Source: Treponema sp. (lineage in GTDB: Bacteria > Spirochaetota > Spirochaetia > Treponematales > Breznakiellaceae). Taken from it: a stretch of 45,528 nt of DNA. Below the pieces are notes generated by a model, which saw nothing but the letters and a program-made list of their open reading frames with translations, was not told the origin of the DNA and searched no databases. Of this stretch, positions 10,075 through 21,301 are shown one piece after another; position 1 is the first letter of the stretch, and every line of letters begins with the position of its first letter. The position numbers and the translations under genes are program-made. The DNA lies in assembly GCA_031256035.1 (NCBI GenBank), contig JAIRRJ010000011.1:1-45528 (forward strand), written 5' to 3'.

Positions 10075-11175
10075 ATGAAGTTTAAATGCAACAAAGATTT
10101 TCTTTTCAAGGAAATTTCCATAGCCCAGGAAATAATAGCATCAAAGAACGCTATTTCTATTCTGTCAAATATTTATCTTGAAGCCGCAAACGACAGTTTG
10201 ATAATAAAAGCTACAGATATGAAAGTAAATTTTCAAACTGTAGTACCGGTTACTGTGATTGAGCCGGGATCAACAACTGTTTTTGGAGATAAATTTTTGG
10301 GGATCATAAGCACTTTTCCTTATGATGAAATTGAATTTTCACAAAAGGATATAAATATAACTGTTAAACCAACAACACAGAAGAAACCTGAGTATAAATT
10401 GAAAAGTATAGCATCCGATAAATTTCCTGAATTCCCGGTCTCAACAACTTCTTTTTTTGATATACCAATAAAAGACTTAAAAGAAATGATACAGCAAAGT
10501 GTTTTTGCGGTATCTGATGATGAAACCCGTTATTTTATGAATGGGGTATATCTGGAAAAAAATGAAGGTCAATTAAAAATGGTTGCCACAGACGGCAGAC
10601 GTTTGGCATTTGTGGGCAAAGATGTAAATAAAAAGGTTGAAGATTTTTCAGGAATAATTATTCCTCCAAAGATTTTAAACACCATTGTGAAAAGATCGGG
10701 TGATGAAGGGTTAATAAGTATCTCAGTCAGTGATAAAACAATTTTTATTAATTTTGCGTCATATAAATTTTCTTCCATACTGATTGAAGGAATGTTCCCC
10801 AATTACAAAAAAGTCATTCCTGAAAATCAGGATTTTTCTCTCACGGTAAAAAGAGACGAGATGCTTAATGCTCTCCATCGAGTGGCACTCATGGTAGAAA
10901 AAAAATCGCACAGAATTTATCTGGGTATTTCATCCGGTAAGATGGCGGTTTATTCGGAAGAGAGTGAATTAGGAACGGTTGAAGATGAGATTCCCTGCCG
11001 ATATGACGGCGATGAAATTACAATCGCGCTGAACTATCGTTATCTGGAAGAGCCTTTTAAGGCAATAAATGAAGATGAAATAAAAATTCGTTTCAGTACG
11101 GCAATAAAAGCGATAACCATCGAACCTGTTCCGGAAAAAGACTTTTTCCATATTGTGATGCCCATGCAGTCGTAA
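10075..11175 (+). CDS. dnaN: DNA polymerase III beta subunit (sliding clamp)
   Basis: A protein of 366 residues, the normal length for a clamp monomer of three repeated domains; the ring dimer tethers the replicase and other proteins to DNA. Typical clamp segments include the ATDMKVNF and ATDGRRLAFV motifs in successive domains and the C-terminal MPMQS, equivalent to the terminal MPM/MRL residues forming part of the partner-binding pocket. ATG 10075 has the strong site AAGAGGAG. Its stop overlaps the recF start (TAATG), suggesting translational coupling. Confidence 0.97.
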   Translation: MKFKCNKDFLFKEISIAQEIIASKNAISILSNIYLEAANDSLIIKATDMKVNFQTVVPVTVIEPGSTTVFGDKFLGIISTFPYDEIEFSQKDINITVKPTTQKKPEYKLKSIASDKFPEFPVSTTSFFDIPIKDLKEMIQQSVFAVSDDETRYFMNGVYLEKNEGQLKMVATDGRRLAFVGKDVNKKVEDFSGIIIPPKILNTIVKRSGDEGLISISVSDKTIFINFASYKFSSILIEGMFPNYKKVIPENQDFSLTVKRDEMLNALHRVALMVEKKSHRIYLGISSGKMAVYSEESELGTVEDEIPCRYDGDEITIALNYRYLEEPFKAINEDEIKIRFSTAIKAITIEPVPEKDFFHIVMPMQS

Positions 11176-12278
11176 TGTTATTCTCTTCCCTGCGGACAAC
11201 GGCGTTTCGAAACCTGAGCGACTCAGAAAATTTCACCGGCGCGAAAGATATTTTTCTGGTAGGCGAGAACGGTCAGGGAAAAACAAATTTTCTGGAAGCG
11301 TTGTATTTTTGCGCTTATGCATCGTCCTTTCGCACAATTCACGACAATGAGTTAGCGCGTAACGGAGAGAAGGATTTTTCCGCTGAGGTTAAATTGGCGG
11401 AAGCCGCAAATGATGATGTTCTTGTCAAATTTGAGAAAGGAAAAAAAAACGTTTTCATCAACGGCAAACGCGCAGAGGATCGCAAGGAATTACTTTCGGT
11501 TGCGCCCTGCGTTGTGTTCTGCCACGAAGACATGGAATTTGTTTCCGGCAGCCACGAAAGGCGGCGCTGGTTTTTTGATCAGGCTATAAGCCTTTACGAT
11601 CCTGTATATCTTGAAGATTTACGCCGTTACCGGAAGGTGTTAAAGTCGCGGAACACGGTGCTGCGGGATTTTTCCCAGCACAGGCTTTCCGGCAGCCCGG
11701 AGCCGGTTCTGGACGCCCTTGATCCACAGTACGCCATGTACGGAATTAAGCTGATGGAAAAACGGGAAACCGCTTTGCGGCATTTTTCCGGCGTATTCGG
11801 ACCGCTGTACGAAGAAGTATCCGGTATTGCGGGCATTTCGGCGCAATATGTTAATTCATGGAAAAACGCGGACGATGCGGGTGATTTTTTACGTGAAAAG
11901 CGAACTGCGGATGTGGCATCAGGGATTTCCCTTTCCGGTCCGCACCGCGACCGCTATCTGTTTGCACATAACGGCATTGATTTTACTGTGAAAGCATCCA
12001 CCGGACAGAGGCGGCTTTTGGCTCTTCTGCTCCGGGCGGCGCAGGCGCGGCGTTTTTCGGAAATGACCGGAAATAATCCGGTATTGCTCCTTGACGATGT
12101 CCTGCTGGAAATGGACGGTGAAAAGCGGCGCAGGTTTCTCTCTGTTCTGCCCGGCTACGATCAGGCTTTTTACACTTTTCTCCCCGAAGAACCGTACAAA
12201 CGCTATTGCAGGGAAGATACTCTTGTGTACAACGTGAATGCCGGAGAATTGACGCTTTCAAAGTTGAAACGTGAATAA
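11175..12278 (+). CDS. recF: DNA repair and recombination protein RecF
   Basis: A protein of 367 residues of the SMC-like RecF family, which loads RecA on gapped DNA. Walker A is GENGQGKTN near residue 33, the ABC signature is STGQRRLL near 277, and Walker B is LLLDDVLLEMD near 305. ATG 11175 shares a base with the dnaN stop, the classic dnaN-recF coupling. The gene is markedly richer in GC than dnaN just upstream. Confidence 0.96.
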   Translation: MLFSSLRTTAFRNLSDSENFTGAKDIFLVGENGQGKTNFLEALYFCAYASSFRTIHDNELARNGEKDFSAEVKLAEAANDDVLVKFEKGKKNVFINGKRAEDRKELLSVAPCVVFCHEDMEFVSGSHERRRWFFDQAISLYDPVYLEDLRRYRKVLKSRNTVLRDFSQHRLSGSPEPVLDALDPQYAMYGIKLMEKRETALRHFSGVFGPLYEEVSGIAGISAQYVNSWKNADDAGDFLREKRTADVASGISLSGPHRDRYLFAHNGIDFTVKASTGQRRLLALLLRAAQARRFSEMTGNNPVLLLDDVLLEMDGEKRRRFLSVLPGYDQAFYTFLPEEPYKRYCREDTLVYNVNAGELTLSKLKRE

Positions 12279-12299
12279 ATTTCATGTTATGCTGAATAT

Positions 12300-12773
12300 G
12301 TGAAACGGATAGGGGACGTTCTTTCGTCTATCTTCGATGAACAAACGATAAAAAAAGCGCAGGGTTACTCGAAACTTTTTGATTCATGGGTGGACATTAC
12401 CGAAAAAAACGGAATAGCCGCCGCTGCGGATCATTCCAGAATCAAGGAACTGGAACGCGGAATTCTGTTTGTCGAAGCCGATCATCCCGGCTGGAAACAG
12501 ATTCTACAGACCAAACAAAGCCAACTGCTCAATGATTTCCGCCGCCGTTTTCCCGGCATGGATATTTCAGGAATAGCCTTAATGCTGAGCCGCGGGCATC
12601 AAACCGAAGAAAAACCAAAAGAAGAACCCGGAACGGAAACCAATGAAACACCGCCGGCTCGGGCAAGTGAAAACTCCGCAGCGCCGGGATATGACACAAT
12701 TAAAGATGAATCCTTCAAAGAGACACTGAAAAGGCTGGAACAAAAGATTGCCGATAGAGAGGTTGTGAAATAA
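12300..12773 (+). CDS. DUF721 protein, DciA-like helicase-loading factor
   Basis: A protein of 157 residues. The first ~100 match the DUF721/DciA fold: an N-terminal helical part (IGDVLSSIFDEQTIKK), then the KH-like segment with ELERGILFVEADHPGWKQILQTK. The tail (from ~residue 103) is Glu/Pro-rich and looks disordered before a last helix. DciA promotes loading of the replicative DnaB helicase in bacteria lacking DnaC/DnaI. It follows recF by 21 bp, the same place as in treponemes as I know them. The start is GTG at 12300 with no clear ribosome-binding site, so coupling to recF is likely. Confidence 0.85.
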   Translation: MKRIGDVLSSIFDEQTIKKAQGYSKLFDSWVDITEKNGIAAAADHSRIKELERGILFVEADHPGWKQILQTKQSQLLNDFRRRFPGMDISGIALMLSRGHQTEEKPKEEPGTETNETPPARASENSAAPGYDTIKDESFKETLKRLEQKIADREVVK

Positions 12774-12784
12774 GTTATGTGGCA

Positions 12785-13864
12785 TCAAATCACTTCAAGA
12801 TAATCCTTGTCCGCCATGTTTGGAAATGGGGCTGTGGGCAATGATTGGTACCAGTAGGCTACTGAGGCAATATCATCCTGAAGAGGCAGGTAGCGTCCCC
12901 CTTCCCGCCAGCCCAGAGCCTGAATGGTAACCTTGAGGTTCTTTTCAAAGCGTACAGGATCGGTAATGTGCCAGCGGTACATTCCGAAACGCTTCTGACT
13001 TTTGTAGAGTTCATCCCGCTGAATTTCGTGAAAACCTGTATAAGGGTTAGTAAATGAAATATAGCGATTGTGTGTGTACGGATCTTCAAAATTATATGAG
13101 CCGCAGAAATAATCTTCGGTTCCTGTACCGCAGATTGTTGGATACTCGTTGTCATCATCCATGTAGAATTTAATCTCTCCTTCACCCCACCAGCCATTGT
13201 TATTCACCCCCCAGGCAATGTAGGTTCCCACATAATGCCCTTTCCCCTTGACCGATTCCAGAATTGTATAAACTGATTTATAGGGCAGAGGATTTGTTCT
13301 GTTGAATTGAGCGTGGAAATAGGCGCACTCCTCAGGCAGCTCTGTCAGGGTATAATCAATCTGATAATAAAATGTTACATTTTCATCATCCCGGTTTTCC
13401 AGAGTGATACGGCAGTTTTTCCGGAAGGGCATATCCCAATAGCAATTAAAGGCGCTCCCGGGATTGACGCAGACCGCCAGAGAGGATATCTGATTATAAC
13501 ACTGCCAGCCTGAACAGAAAAAATCCCCGACCGGACATTCCACCGAAGGCTGGCTCTGGTCATCCCAATACATTCGGATGATAGTATTCCGCCATTTCCC
13601 CGTAGGAGTCATCCAAATGTGCTGAATAGCGCCGCTCCCTTCGATATTGGCAATCTCAAAAGTTTCATGGGGCTTAATGACAATGAATGGATTAACCTTC
13701 CAGCCCTTCCCCAATTCCCGCGCGGCATTTCTGGCAGAACCCTTTTCAAGTTCACACATGCCTCCCTTGCCTTTTTCACCGGTAGAATTTTCAGGGCATA
13801 TTGAACGGGTTTTGGCATCCGACAATAACGACAGGTTTCCAAGATGGGATGAATATGTTTTCAT
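12785..13864 (-). CDS. DUF2961 family glycoside hydrolase (GH172-like)
   Basis: A protein of 359 residues without a signal peptide, so probably cytoplasmic. DUF2961 hallmarks are GSGAIQHIWMTP near residue 77, the repeated WGEGEIKFYMDDD near 225 and GTGTEDYFCGSYNF near 250; glutamates in the last two regions are the likely catalytic pair. Characterised GH172 enzymes act on alpha-fructofuranosides and alpha-arabinofuranosides, often through hexamers; the substrate here cannot be told. It points towards the DciA-like gene and ends 11 bp from it. It stands alone with no transporter or other sugar genes nearby. Confidence 0.85.
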   Translation of the reverse strand: MKTYSSHLGNLSLLSDAKTRSICPENSTGEKGKGGMCELEKGSARNAARELGKGWKVNPFIVIKPHETFEIANIEGSGAIQHIWMTPTGKWRNTIIRMYWDDQSQPSVECPVGDFFCSGWQCYNQISSLAVCVNPGSAFNCYWDMPFRKNCRITLENRDDENVTFYYQIDYTLTELPEECAYFHAQFNRTNPLPYKSVYTILESVKGKGHYVGTYIAWGVNNNGWWGEGEIKFYMDDDNEYPTICGTGTEDYFCGSYNFEDPYTHNRYISFTNPYTGFHEIQRDELYKSQKRFGMYRWHITDPVRFEKNLKVTIQALGWREGGRYLPLQDDIASVAYWYQSLPTAPFPNMADKDYLEVI

Positions 13865-13923
13865 ATAAATATCATATCCTGACGGTAGTATTTTTACAAT
13901 AATTTAAGTATAAAGAATAAATA

Positions 13924-14889
13924 ATGAGTATAAATAAAATAGCGTCTAAAATACAAGTGATATCAATCACAAAAATTCTGCCGTTTGTCGTTTTTATGAC
14001 ATGGTTCATAACAGGCTGCAAAAGTATACAGGAAAATGTTACTCCGCCTGAAACTCATGAAATCTATGTGCCTTCAACATTAAAAATATTCGATGATCTT
14101 CCCGCTCAGGAAAAAATAATGCAAGTCTTTGCGGAAGCATATCCCGGCAAGATCACCGGTGTGGCATTTCTTGACAATGACTGGACCATGCTGGTTAACG
14201 GTACGCGGTTTTATTTTGCGAATGGCAGGTTTTTGCCGGAAGCGTTACGCGAACAATGGGGAAATTATATACCTTACGATTTTTATGATTATCCGTGGAT
14301 TGGTACACATCAACAAAGGCAGCTTGCGTATAAAAATCCTGTCTATTCCATAGGTTCGTCATTTTTATTTGATACGCTGTACAGGTCGGCGACAGAAGAT
14401 GACAGTTGGGCATTGCAGGAAAAATATTCATTTTTGGGCGTAAAGTTGCTGATACACGTTGATATTAAACCTCACCTGGAACGAACAGCAGCTCAAATTC
14501 GCGCTGCCGCCAAAACCGATTCGTCGATTATTGACTGGCTCTCTGAGCTGCAGACTGGTGTGTCTAATTACGGTTGGAGCTGGCGGCCTATAGCCGGAAC
14601 CAGCCGCCGCAGCAATCATTCCTATGGTACGGCAATTGACCTGTTGCCCGTTGATTTGAAAGGGCGCAAAGTTTATTGGCGATGGGACACGGGCGGGAAC
14701 CTTCGCCCTTCGGGCTCGGCGTCAGGTACAGACAGTAATATTACCGTAGATGATTATTTCATGCCACCGGAAGCTGTCGTCAAAGCATTCGAGGACAATG
14801 GTTTTATTTGGGGCGGCAAATGGGACTTGATTGACACAATACATTTTGAATACAGACCGGAGATATTATTGCTGAACGCGCATAAGTAA
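13924..14889 (+). CDS. M15-family D-Ala-D-Ala carboxypeptidase-like lipoprotein
   Basis: A protein of 321 residues. It begins with a positively charged segment and a hydrophobic run ending in FITGC, a lipobox, so it is probably anchored at the cell surface or periplasmic face. The C-terminal ~100 residues carry the M15 zinc site: SNHSYGTAIDL (the HxxxxxxD pair, near residue 237) and DTIHFEYRPE (third zinc ligand, near 308). Such enzymes trim peptidoglycan stem peptides. The middle region (residues 60-190) has no fold I recognise. It is divergent from the GH172 gene across 59 bp, which contain AT-rich promoter-like sequence. Confidence 0.85.
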   Translation: MSINKIASKIQVISITKILPFVVFMTWFITGCKSIQENVTPPETHEIYVPSTLKIFDDLPAQEKIMQVFAEAYPGKITGVAFLDNDWTMLVNGTRFYFANGRFLPEALREQWGNYIPYDFYDYPWIGTHQQRQLAYKNPVYSIGSSFLFDTLYRSATEDDSWALQEKYSFLGVKLLIHVDIKPHLERTAAQIRAAAKTDSSIIDWLSELQTGVSNYGWSWRPIAGTSRRSNHSYGTAIDLLPVDLKGRKVYWRWDTGGNLRPSGSASGTDSNITVDDYFMPPEAVVKAFEDNGFIWGGKWDLIDTIHFEYRPEILLLNAHK

Positions 14890-14987
14890 TAGTGAGTGAG
14901 TGTGATTGACAAAAATATACGATGTAGACGACAATTATTTTGCCTGCAGGGAGTTAGGCGCAAGTTTTTGAATCAGTTGAGAAATAC

Positions 14988-15015
14988 TTGACAATAAAAT
15001 AGTAGATAATATAAT
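14988..15015 (+). promoter_or_regulatory. Promoter of the AraC-type gene
   Basis: TTGACA (14988-14993), a 16-nt spacer and TATAAT (15010-15015). Only six bases separate the -10 from ATG 15022, so a transcript starting at the usual distance would begin at or next to the start codon, implying a leaderless message or use of the later ATG at 15034. Confidence 0.7.
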
Positions 15016-15021
15016 AAAGAT

Positions 15022-15981
15022 ATGAGCTATTATATGGAAGTCTCAGAATTTGCAAAAAAGTATATTGAACGTAATATTGAAAAAGACATAACTCCTGACG
15101 ATGCGGCAAGGACAGCCAATTATTCATTAAAGCAGCTTAACCGTATTTTTTCCATGACGACAGGTTTGACACTTGGCGAGTATATACGCTGGTATAAACT
15201 AACACAGACATTATTCGAACTAAAATACAGCGAAATGTCAATCATCGATATTGCTTTTAAATACGGATATGAGTCGCAAGAGGCGTTTACAAGAGCGTTC
15301 AAAGATGTTTTTTCCTTGAACCCTGGGAAATTCAGAAAATCAAAACATGAAGTAGTTGCCAAAAACGGACATATCAGTAAATTTATTCATGATGAGGAAC
15401 ATAAATATTATTATCGAAAAAACATATATTTACGCGTAAATGTCGAAAGTTGGATAATCACAAAACCCAATCGTATTTGGGCAAGCGTGCGAAGAAATAG
15501 CGATAATTTGAGTGTTCATAAATTCTATAAAAATTGTGAATGTGAAGGAGTTATGCAAAAAGCATTTTCAATTCCCAATGTGATCTTTGAAGGGGGAGCT
15601 TATCTGCCAACGGAAATCTACAACAACGAGAAATGGCAGGAATATTTACAAGCCAAAATTGAAGGCAACAGATCAAATGGATACAGATGGTTTAGAAAAT
15701 GGGAATTGAGCTTTGGTATTGAAGTTGAAGAAAATTACCCTCTGAAAAATTTACCCGGCTTTGAGATCATCAAAATTCCTGAGTCTAAATACGTTGTGTT
15801 TAATTGTAAAATAAATTCATGCAATAATCAGCATGATGCTATTAATAGCGCATGGAACGCGCAAAAGGATTATGACGTTGCTTCCAATGGCTTGAAATGG
15901 GCTTTTGACAAAATTCCTTATTTTGAGGCAGAAGAAAAAGAAACGGGATATACCTTGTGGTTTCCTGTTTCAGAATTGTAA
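15022..15981 (+). CDS. AraC-family regulator, Rob-like (HTH plus GyrI-like domain)
   Basis: A protein of 319 residues. The N-terminal ~100 residues hold two helix-turn-helix motifs of the AraC type (TPDDAARTANYSLKQLNRIF, then DIAFKYGYESQEAFTRAFK with FSLNPGKFRK at the end). The remainder resembles the GyrI-like effector-binding domain, as in Rob, which binds hydrophobic small molecules. This domain order (HTH first) is the Rob/BmrR-related layout. Genes of this type commonly control drug or stress responses; the downstream oxidase and hydrolase are candidate targets. No Shine-Dalgarno is visible. Confidence 0.85.
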   Translation: MSYYMEVSEFAKKYIERNIEKDITPDDAARTANYSLKQLNRIFSMTTGLTLGEYIRWYKLTQTLFELKYSEMSIIDIAFKYGYESQEAFTRAFKDVFSLNPGKFRKSKHEVVAKNGHISKFIHDEEHKYYYRKNIYLRVNVESWIITKPNRIWASVRRNSDNLSVHKFYKNCECEGVMQKAFSIPNVIFEGGAYLPTEIYNNEKWQEYLQAKIEGNRSNGYRWFRKWELSFGIEVEENYPLKNLPGFEIIKIPESKYVVFNCKINSCNNQHDAINSAWNAQKDYDVASNGLKWAFDKIPYFEAEEKETGYTLWFPVSEL

Positions 15982-16078
15982 AAATGTCCAAAAATATCAA
16001 AAAAACAGAAAAAAAAATGTTATGTTATAATGTGTGTCTGTATGGGCATATAATTTTTGTTTTTTGGAGGAATTATAA

Positions 16079-16570
16079 ATGAGTGAGTATGAAGAAGGGT
16101 TAAAATTACTTGAAGAAAAATTTGGCAATGGCAAAGACAACGCTATCTCGCTTGCGACTATCGCCCGTGAACCAAACGCTGACGGAAAGCCTCGACCAGT
16201 TGTCCGTACCGTGGATGCCTACTATGAAAACGGAGTGTTCTACGTTACGACTTATGGAAAATCAAACAAAATGCAGCAAATAGCTCAAAACACGGAGGTT
16301 TCGATTGCGACTTCTCCGGAGATGTTTACCGCAATTGGAATTGGTGAAAATCTCGGTTGGGTATTAGACCCGAAAAACGCTGAAATAAGGACTAAACTCC
16401 GTACAGCTTTTGCTGCATGGTACGATCATGCAAACAATGAAAAAGACGAGAATTGCTGTATTCTGGCAATTCATCTTAAAAAAGGAACGTTAAACATAAA
16501 CCATTGGGAAAAATTATACCACATGGATTTTGTGAAAAAGACAATTATGGAGAATGGTGGAGTTTTTTAA
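16079..16570 (+). CDS. Pyridoxamine 5'-phosphate oxidase-family protein (split-barrel flavoprotein)
   Basis: A protein of 163 residues. The single split-barrel domain shows SLATIAREPNADGKPRPVVRTVDAYY-type strands (residues 24-51), then FYVTTYGKSNKMQQIAQN, the FMN-contacting loop common to this family, and an acidic-aromatic end. Members bind FMN or F420 and include general-stress proteins; a true vitamin B6 role is unlikely at this short length. ATG 16079 has the strong site TTGGAGG. A TATAAT-like element lies near 16026. It is followed by a structured attC-like region and could itself be cassette-borne. Confidence 0.8.
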   Translation: MSEYEEGLKLLEEKFGNGKDNAISLATIAREPNADGKPRPVVRTVDAYYENGVFYVTTYGKSNKMQQIAQNTEVSIATSPEMFTAIGIGENLGWVLDPKNAEIRTKLRTAFAAWYDHANNEKDENCCILAIHLKKGTLNINHWEKLYHMDFVKKTIMENGGVF

Positions 16571-16584
16571 TTTATAAAAACAAA

Positions 16585-16743
16585 AAACCAGCACATAACG
16601 GATGATATGTACGGAAGTTGCTTACGCAACAATAAAAAAGCCCGTAGGTGGCTAGGCGCGGACTAAAGATACTATGCTACGCAATGCCCTGTGACTTACC
16701 CCAAGCGTCATATACCACCGAAACGTTAGGCGACATAAAACCT
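16585..16743 (+). repeat. attC-like recombination site upstream of the hydrolase cassette
   Basis: The stretch begins with CACATAACGG (near 16590) and ends with GTTAGGC (16725-16731), which fits the GTTRRRY end of integron attC sites. Between them are paired segments: GATGATATGTACGG on the left has an imperfect complement in GTCATATACCACCG on the right, and a GTTGC-4 nt-GCAAC hairpin lies inside. The right end (16726-16743) is matched in inverted form at 17922-17939. No integron integrase is in the window. The left core is an imperfect match, so this is a candidate. Confidence 0.5.
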
Positions 16744-16762
16744 AAATATTTGAGAATATCTA

Positions 16763-16791
16763 TTGACAATTTTTTGTTATTAAAATATAAA
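16763..16791 (+). promoter_or_regulatory. Promoter of the alpha/beta hydrolase
   Basis: TTGACA (16763-16768), a 17-nt spacer and TATAAA (16786-16791). It lies between the attC-like end and the gene, so the cassette would bring its own promoter. Confidence 0.65.
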
Positions 16792-16807
16792 GACATAGGA
16801 GTAATAA

Positions 16808-17905
16808 ATGAAAAAAGTTCTAAAAATAATAGGGATTACATTATTGTCAGTCATTGGTGTTTTGCTGATTTGCTTAGCCGTTATAGCAGTTAATAGCCCT
16901 GGTAAATTAGAGCAGTTGAAAGATAAAGAAGGAAATAAAATTGTAAATTCACTTGCAGAGAAACAATTCATTGAAATCGGCGGAATACAACAAGGATTTT
17001 TTTTACGCTCTGAAAATTCAAAGAATCCTGTTATTCTTTTCTTGCACGGCGGTCCAGGTAGCCCTGAATTGGCACTTTTATATCGTTATGAAATAGATGA
17101 ACGTTTGGAAAAATACTTTACTGTTTGTTACTGGGATCAGCGGGGAGCAGGAATGAGTTTCAGCAATTCGATTGATACAGCCACAATGACGCTCGAACAA
17201 ATGATAGAAGATACTCACCAAATTACCGAATATCTTAAGCATCGTTTTAGTCAAGAAAGAATATATCTGATGGGACATTCTTGGGGGTCATTTCTTGGCA
17301 TAAAAACCATTGAAAAACACCCAGAAAATTATTTGGGTTATATTGGTATTGGGCAAGTAACCAACCAATTGAAATCTGAAAAATTGGCTTACGATTATAT
17401 GTTGCAGCACGCAATGGATATTAATGACAAACCGGCTGTCAGAAATTTGAAGAAATTCAATAAAGACGCTTCTGACTTTCCAACTATGGCATACATTGGT
17501 ACTGTTCGCTCGCAATTGATGAATAAATACGGAATCGGAATTATGCACGATAATTTTTCTATGCCTGGATTGATTAAGGGCATACTATTTTTTAAAGGGT
17601 ATACTTTATCAGAAAAAGTAAATTGCTTTCGAGGAATGTTGTTTTCGCTGACATATTTGTGGGATAGCGTTGTTTCTGACGATTTGTTTGAATCATCAAA
17701 TTCATTTCAAGTGCCTGTTTATATAATACACGGCAAGTATGATTATCAAGTATCACATACATTGGCTCGTGAATATATAGAAATAATAGAAGCGCCAGAT
17801 AAATCATTTTTCACATTTGAAAAATCAGCACATTCTCCTAATGGTGAAGAGCCTGAAAAATTCGTTCAAATTGTTCGCAACATTTTTTTACAATTAATAA
17901 AATAA
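16808..17905 (+). CDS. Membrane-anchored alpha/beta hydrolase (prolyl-aminopeptidase-like)
   Basis: A protein of 365 residues. A hydrophobic N-terminal helix (residues 8-30) anchors it or exports it. The fold follows with the oxyanion loop HGGPGSPE near 76, WDQRGAG near 104, nucleophile elbow GHSWGS near 157 (Ser), acid in HGKYDYQ near 316 and histidine in KSAHSPNGEEP near 339. HGGPG and DQRGxG are typical of proline iminopeptidase-like S33 enzymes, though the substrate is uncertain. ATG 16808 follows AGGAG. It is AT-rich compared with gyrA downstream and lies between inverted ends resembling attC cores, suggesting arrival as a single gene cassette. Confidence 0.85.
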   Translation: MKKVLKIIGITLLSVIGVLLICLAVIAVNSPGKLEQLKDKEGNKIVNSLAEKQFIEIGGIQQGFFLRSENSKNPVILFLHGGPGSPELALLYRYEIDERLEKYFTVCYWDQRGAGMSFSNSIDTATMTLEQMIEDTHQITEYLKHRFSQERIYLMGHSWGSFLGIKTIEKHPENYLGYIGIGQVTNQLKSEKLAYDYMLQHAMDINDKPAVRNLKKFNKDASDFPTMAYIGTVRSQLMNKYGIGIMHDNFSMPGLIKGILFFKGYTLSEKVNCFRGMLFSLTYLWDSVVSDDLFESSNSFQVPVYIIHGKYDYQVSHTLAREYIEIIEAPDKSFFTFEKSAHSPNGEEPEKFVQIVRNIFLQLIK

Positions 17906-17921
17906 TAAATTTATAAAAAGC

Positions 17922-17939
17922 AGGTTTTACGTCGCCTAA
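17922..17939 (-). repeat. Inverted end of the hydrolase cassette (attC-like left core)
   Basis: These 18 bases are the reverse complement of 16726-16743 with one mismatch. GCCTAAT here resembles the RYYYAAC end of an attC site. No GTTRRRY partner follows at the expected distance, so the downstream site seems truncated, in keeping with the decayed gene next to it. Confidence 0.6.
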
Positions 17940-17988
17940 TCGGCGATGTGGTTATTCCGGAAACCCACCAGGGTAGACCCGTAATTAA

Positions 17989-18110
17989 AAGAATCATATT
18001 TGAAAGATCATGATTACAGTGGAAGTGGAGATCATAAATTCGCATTAAACTTTTGGGTTTATGATTTACAGTCAGAATATGAAAGGATAAAAAATTTACA
18101 AAAAGGGTAC
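17989..18110 (+). pseudogene. Fragment of a VOC/glyoxalase-family gene
   Basis: The frame encodes a piece reading HDYSGSGDHKFALNFWVYD then LQSEYERIKNL, typical of the middle of a small VOC-superfamily protein (the strand and helix spanning the two half-domains). A stop precedes it, no N-terminal half is present, and the hairpin cluster replaces the C-terminal half. A short TTG-started frame continues to 18197 but runs through the hairpins. Confidence 0.55.
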
Positions 18111-18180
18111 ATACCCCGCCCCTCTGGGGCGAGGTTGGTTGATTTGGAAGTCTGGTTTAAGTCGGCAACCACAGGTTGCC
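18105..18180. repeat. Run of three perfect hairpins
   Basis: GGGTA-2 nt-TACCC (18105-18116), CGCCCC-3 nt-GGGGCG (18117-18131) and GGCAACC-3 nt-GGTTGCC (18164-18180). The first two are end to end, as at 29051-29078. The run interrupts the VOC fragment. Confidence 0.6.
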
Positions 18181-18283
18181 AAAAGTGTAAACTATAGTTG
18201 GTTTTAATTCTGTTATATTTCAGTAGAATTATATAAATACAGTTACCTATGATACTGTAAATTTATTTTAAGGGAGATGAGTT

Positions 18284-18541
18284 ATGGAACAAATCTGTCA
18301 ATCTTGCGCTACGCCATTTGAATTTGCTAAACCAGGCACAAATGCTGATGGCACAAACAATCAGGAGTTTTGTGAACATTGCTATAAAAACGGTGAGTTC
18401 ATATACCCAAGCGCGACAATGGAAGGTGTAATAGAAGCATGCATTCCGTTCAGGGTGCCGCACGTATACCCGGATGCCGAAGCAGCTCGCAAGGATATGC
18501 AGGGATATTTCCCGAAATTAAACCGCTGGGCAAGAAACTAA
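18284..18541 (+). CDS. Small zinc-ribbon protein
   Basis: A protein of 85 residues. CQSC near residue 5 and CEHC near residue 31 form a four-cysteine zinc ribbon; the rest is a short helical tail without motif. It resembles the putative zinc-ribbon domain family often found beside AraC-type or transferase genes in firmicutes and spirochaetes; function unknown. ATG 18284 follows AAGGGAG. A terminator-like hairpin lies just downstream, so it is probably a single-gene unit. Confidence 0.8.
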   Translation: MEQICQSCATPFEFAKPGTNADGTNNQEFCEHCYKNGEFIYPSATMEGVIEACIPFRVPHVYPDAEAARKDMQGYFPKLNRWARN

Positions 18542-18548
18542 AAAAATG

Positions 18549-18602
18549 CAAATCTCCGTATAGACGTAAGACTATTCTTTATACGGGGATTTGTAAGTTT
18601 TC
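18549..18602 (+). terminator. Likely terminator after the zinc-ribbon gene
   Basis: Arms at 18549-18562 and 18580-18593 pair over 14 positions with one G-T wobble around a 17-nt loop, followed by TAAGTTTT. It lies between the zinc-ribbon gene and gyrA, insulating gyrA. Confidence 0.6.
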
Positions 18603-18714
18603 ACAGAACCAAGAAAAGAATTTTTTGTGTTCGTAATATTTCTCCTTATTTGACTAAATCCGGTCAATTTTGTATAATGATATAGTTTGATCTCTTCAAT
18701 TCAAGGATTAAAAA

Positions 18715-21258
<2,544 letters not shown>

Positions 21259-21301
21259 CCTAAAGCAAACTCATGTGTTATAATGGTATCAGGGGGAAGC
21301 C

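Larger units (their letters stand above)
17906..18283. other. Gene-poor stretch: cassette end, decayed gene, hairpin cluster
   Basis: This ~380-bp stretch holds, in order, the inverted cassette end (17922-17939), a broken VOC-type reading frame (17989-18110) and a run of three short perfect hairpins (18105-18180). Nothing else is recognisable before the ribosome-binding site of the zinc-ribbon gene. Confidence 0.6.

Noticed and set aside
14953-14959. A further attC end (GTTAGGC) before the AraC gene
   Set aside because: The 7-mer is there, but no pairing partner or complementary core lies upstream, so chance is likely.
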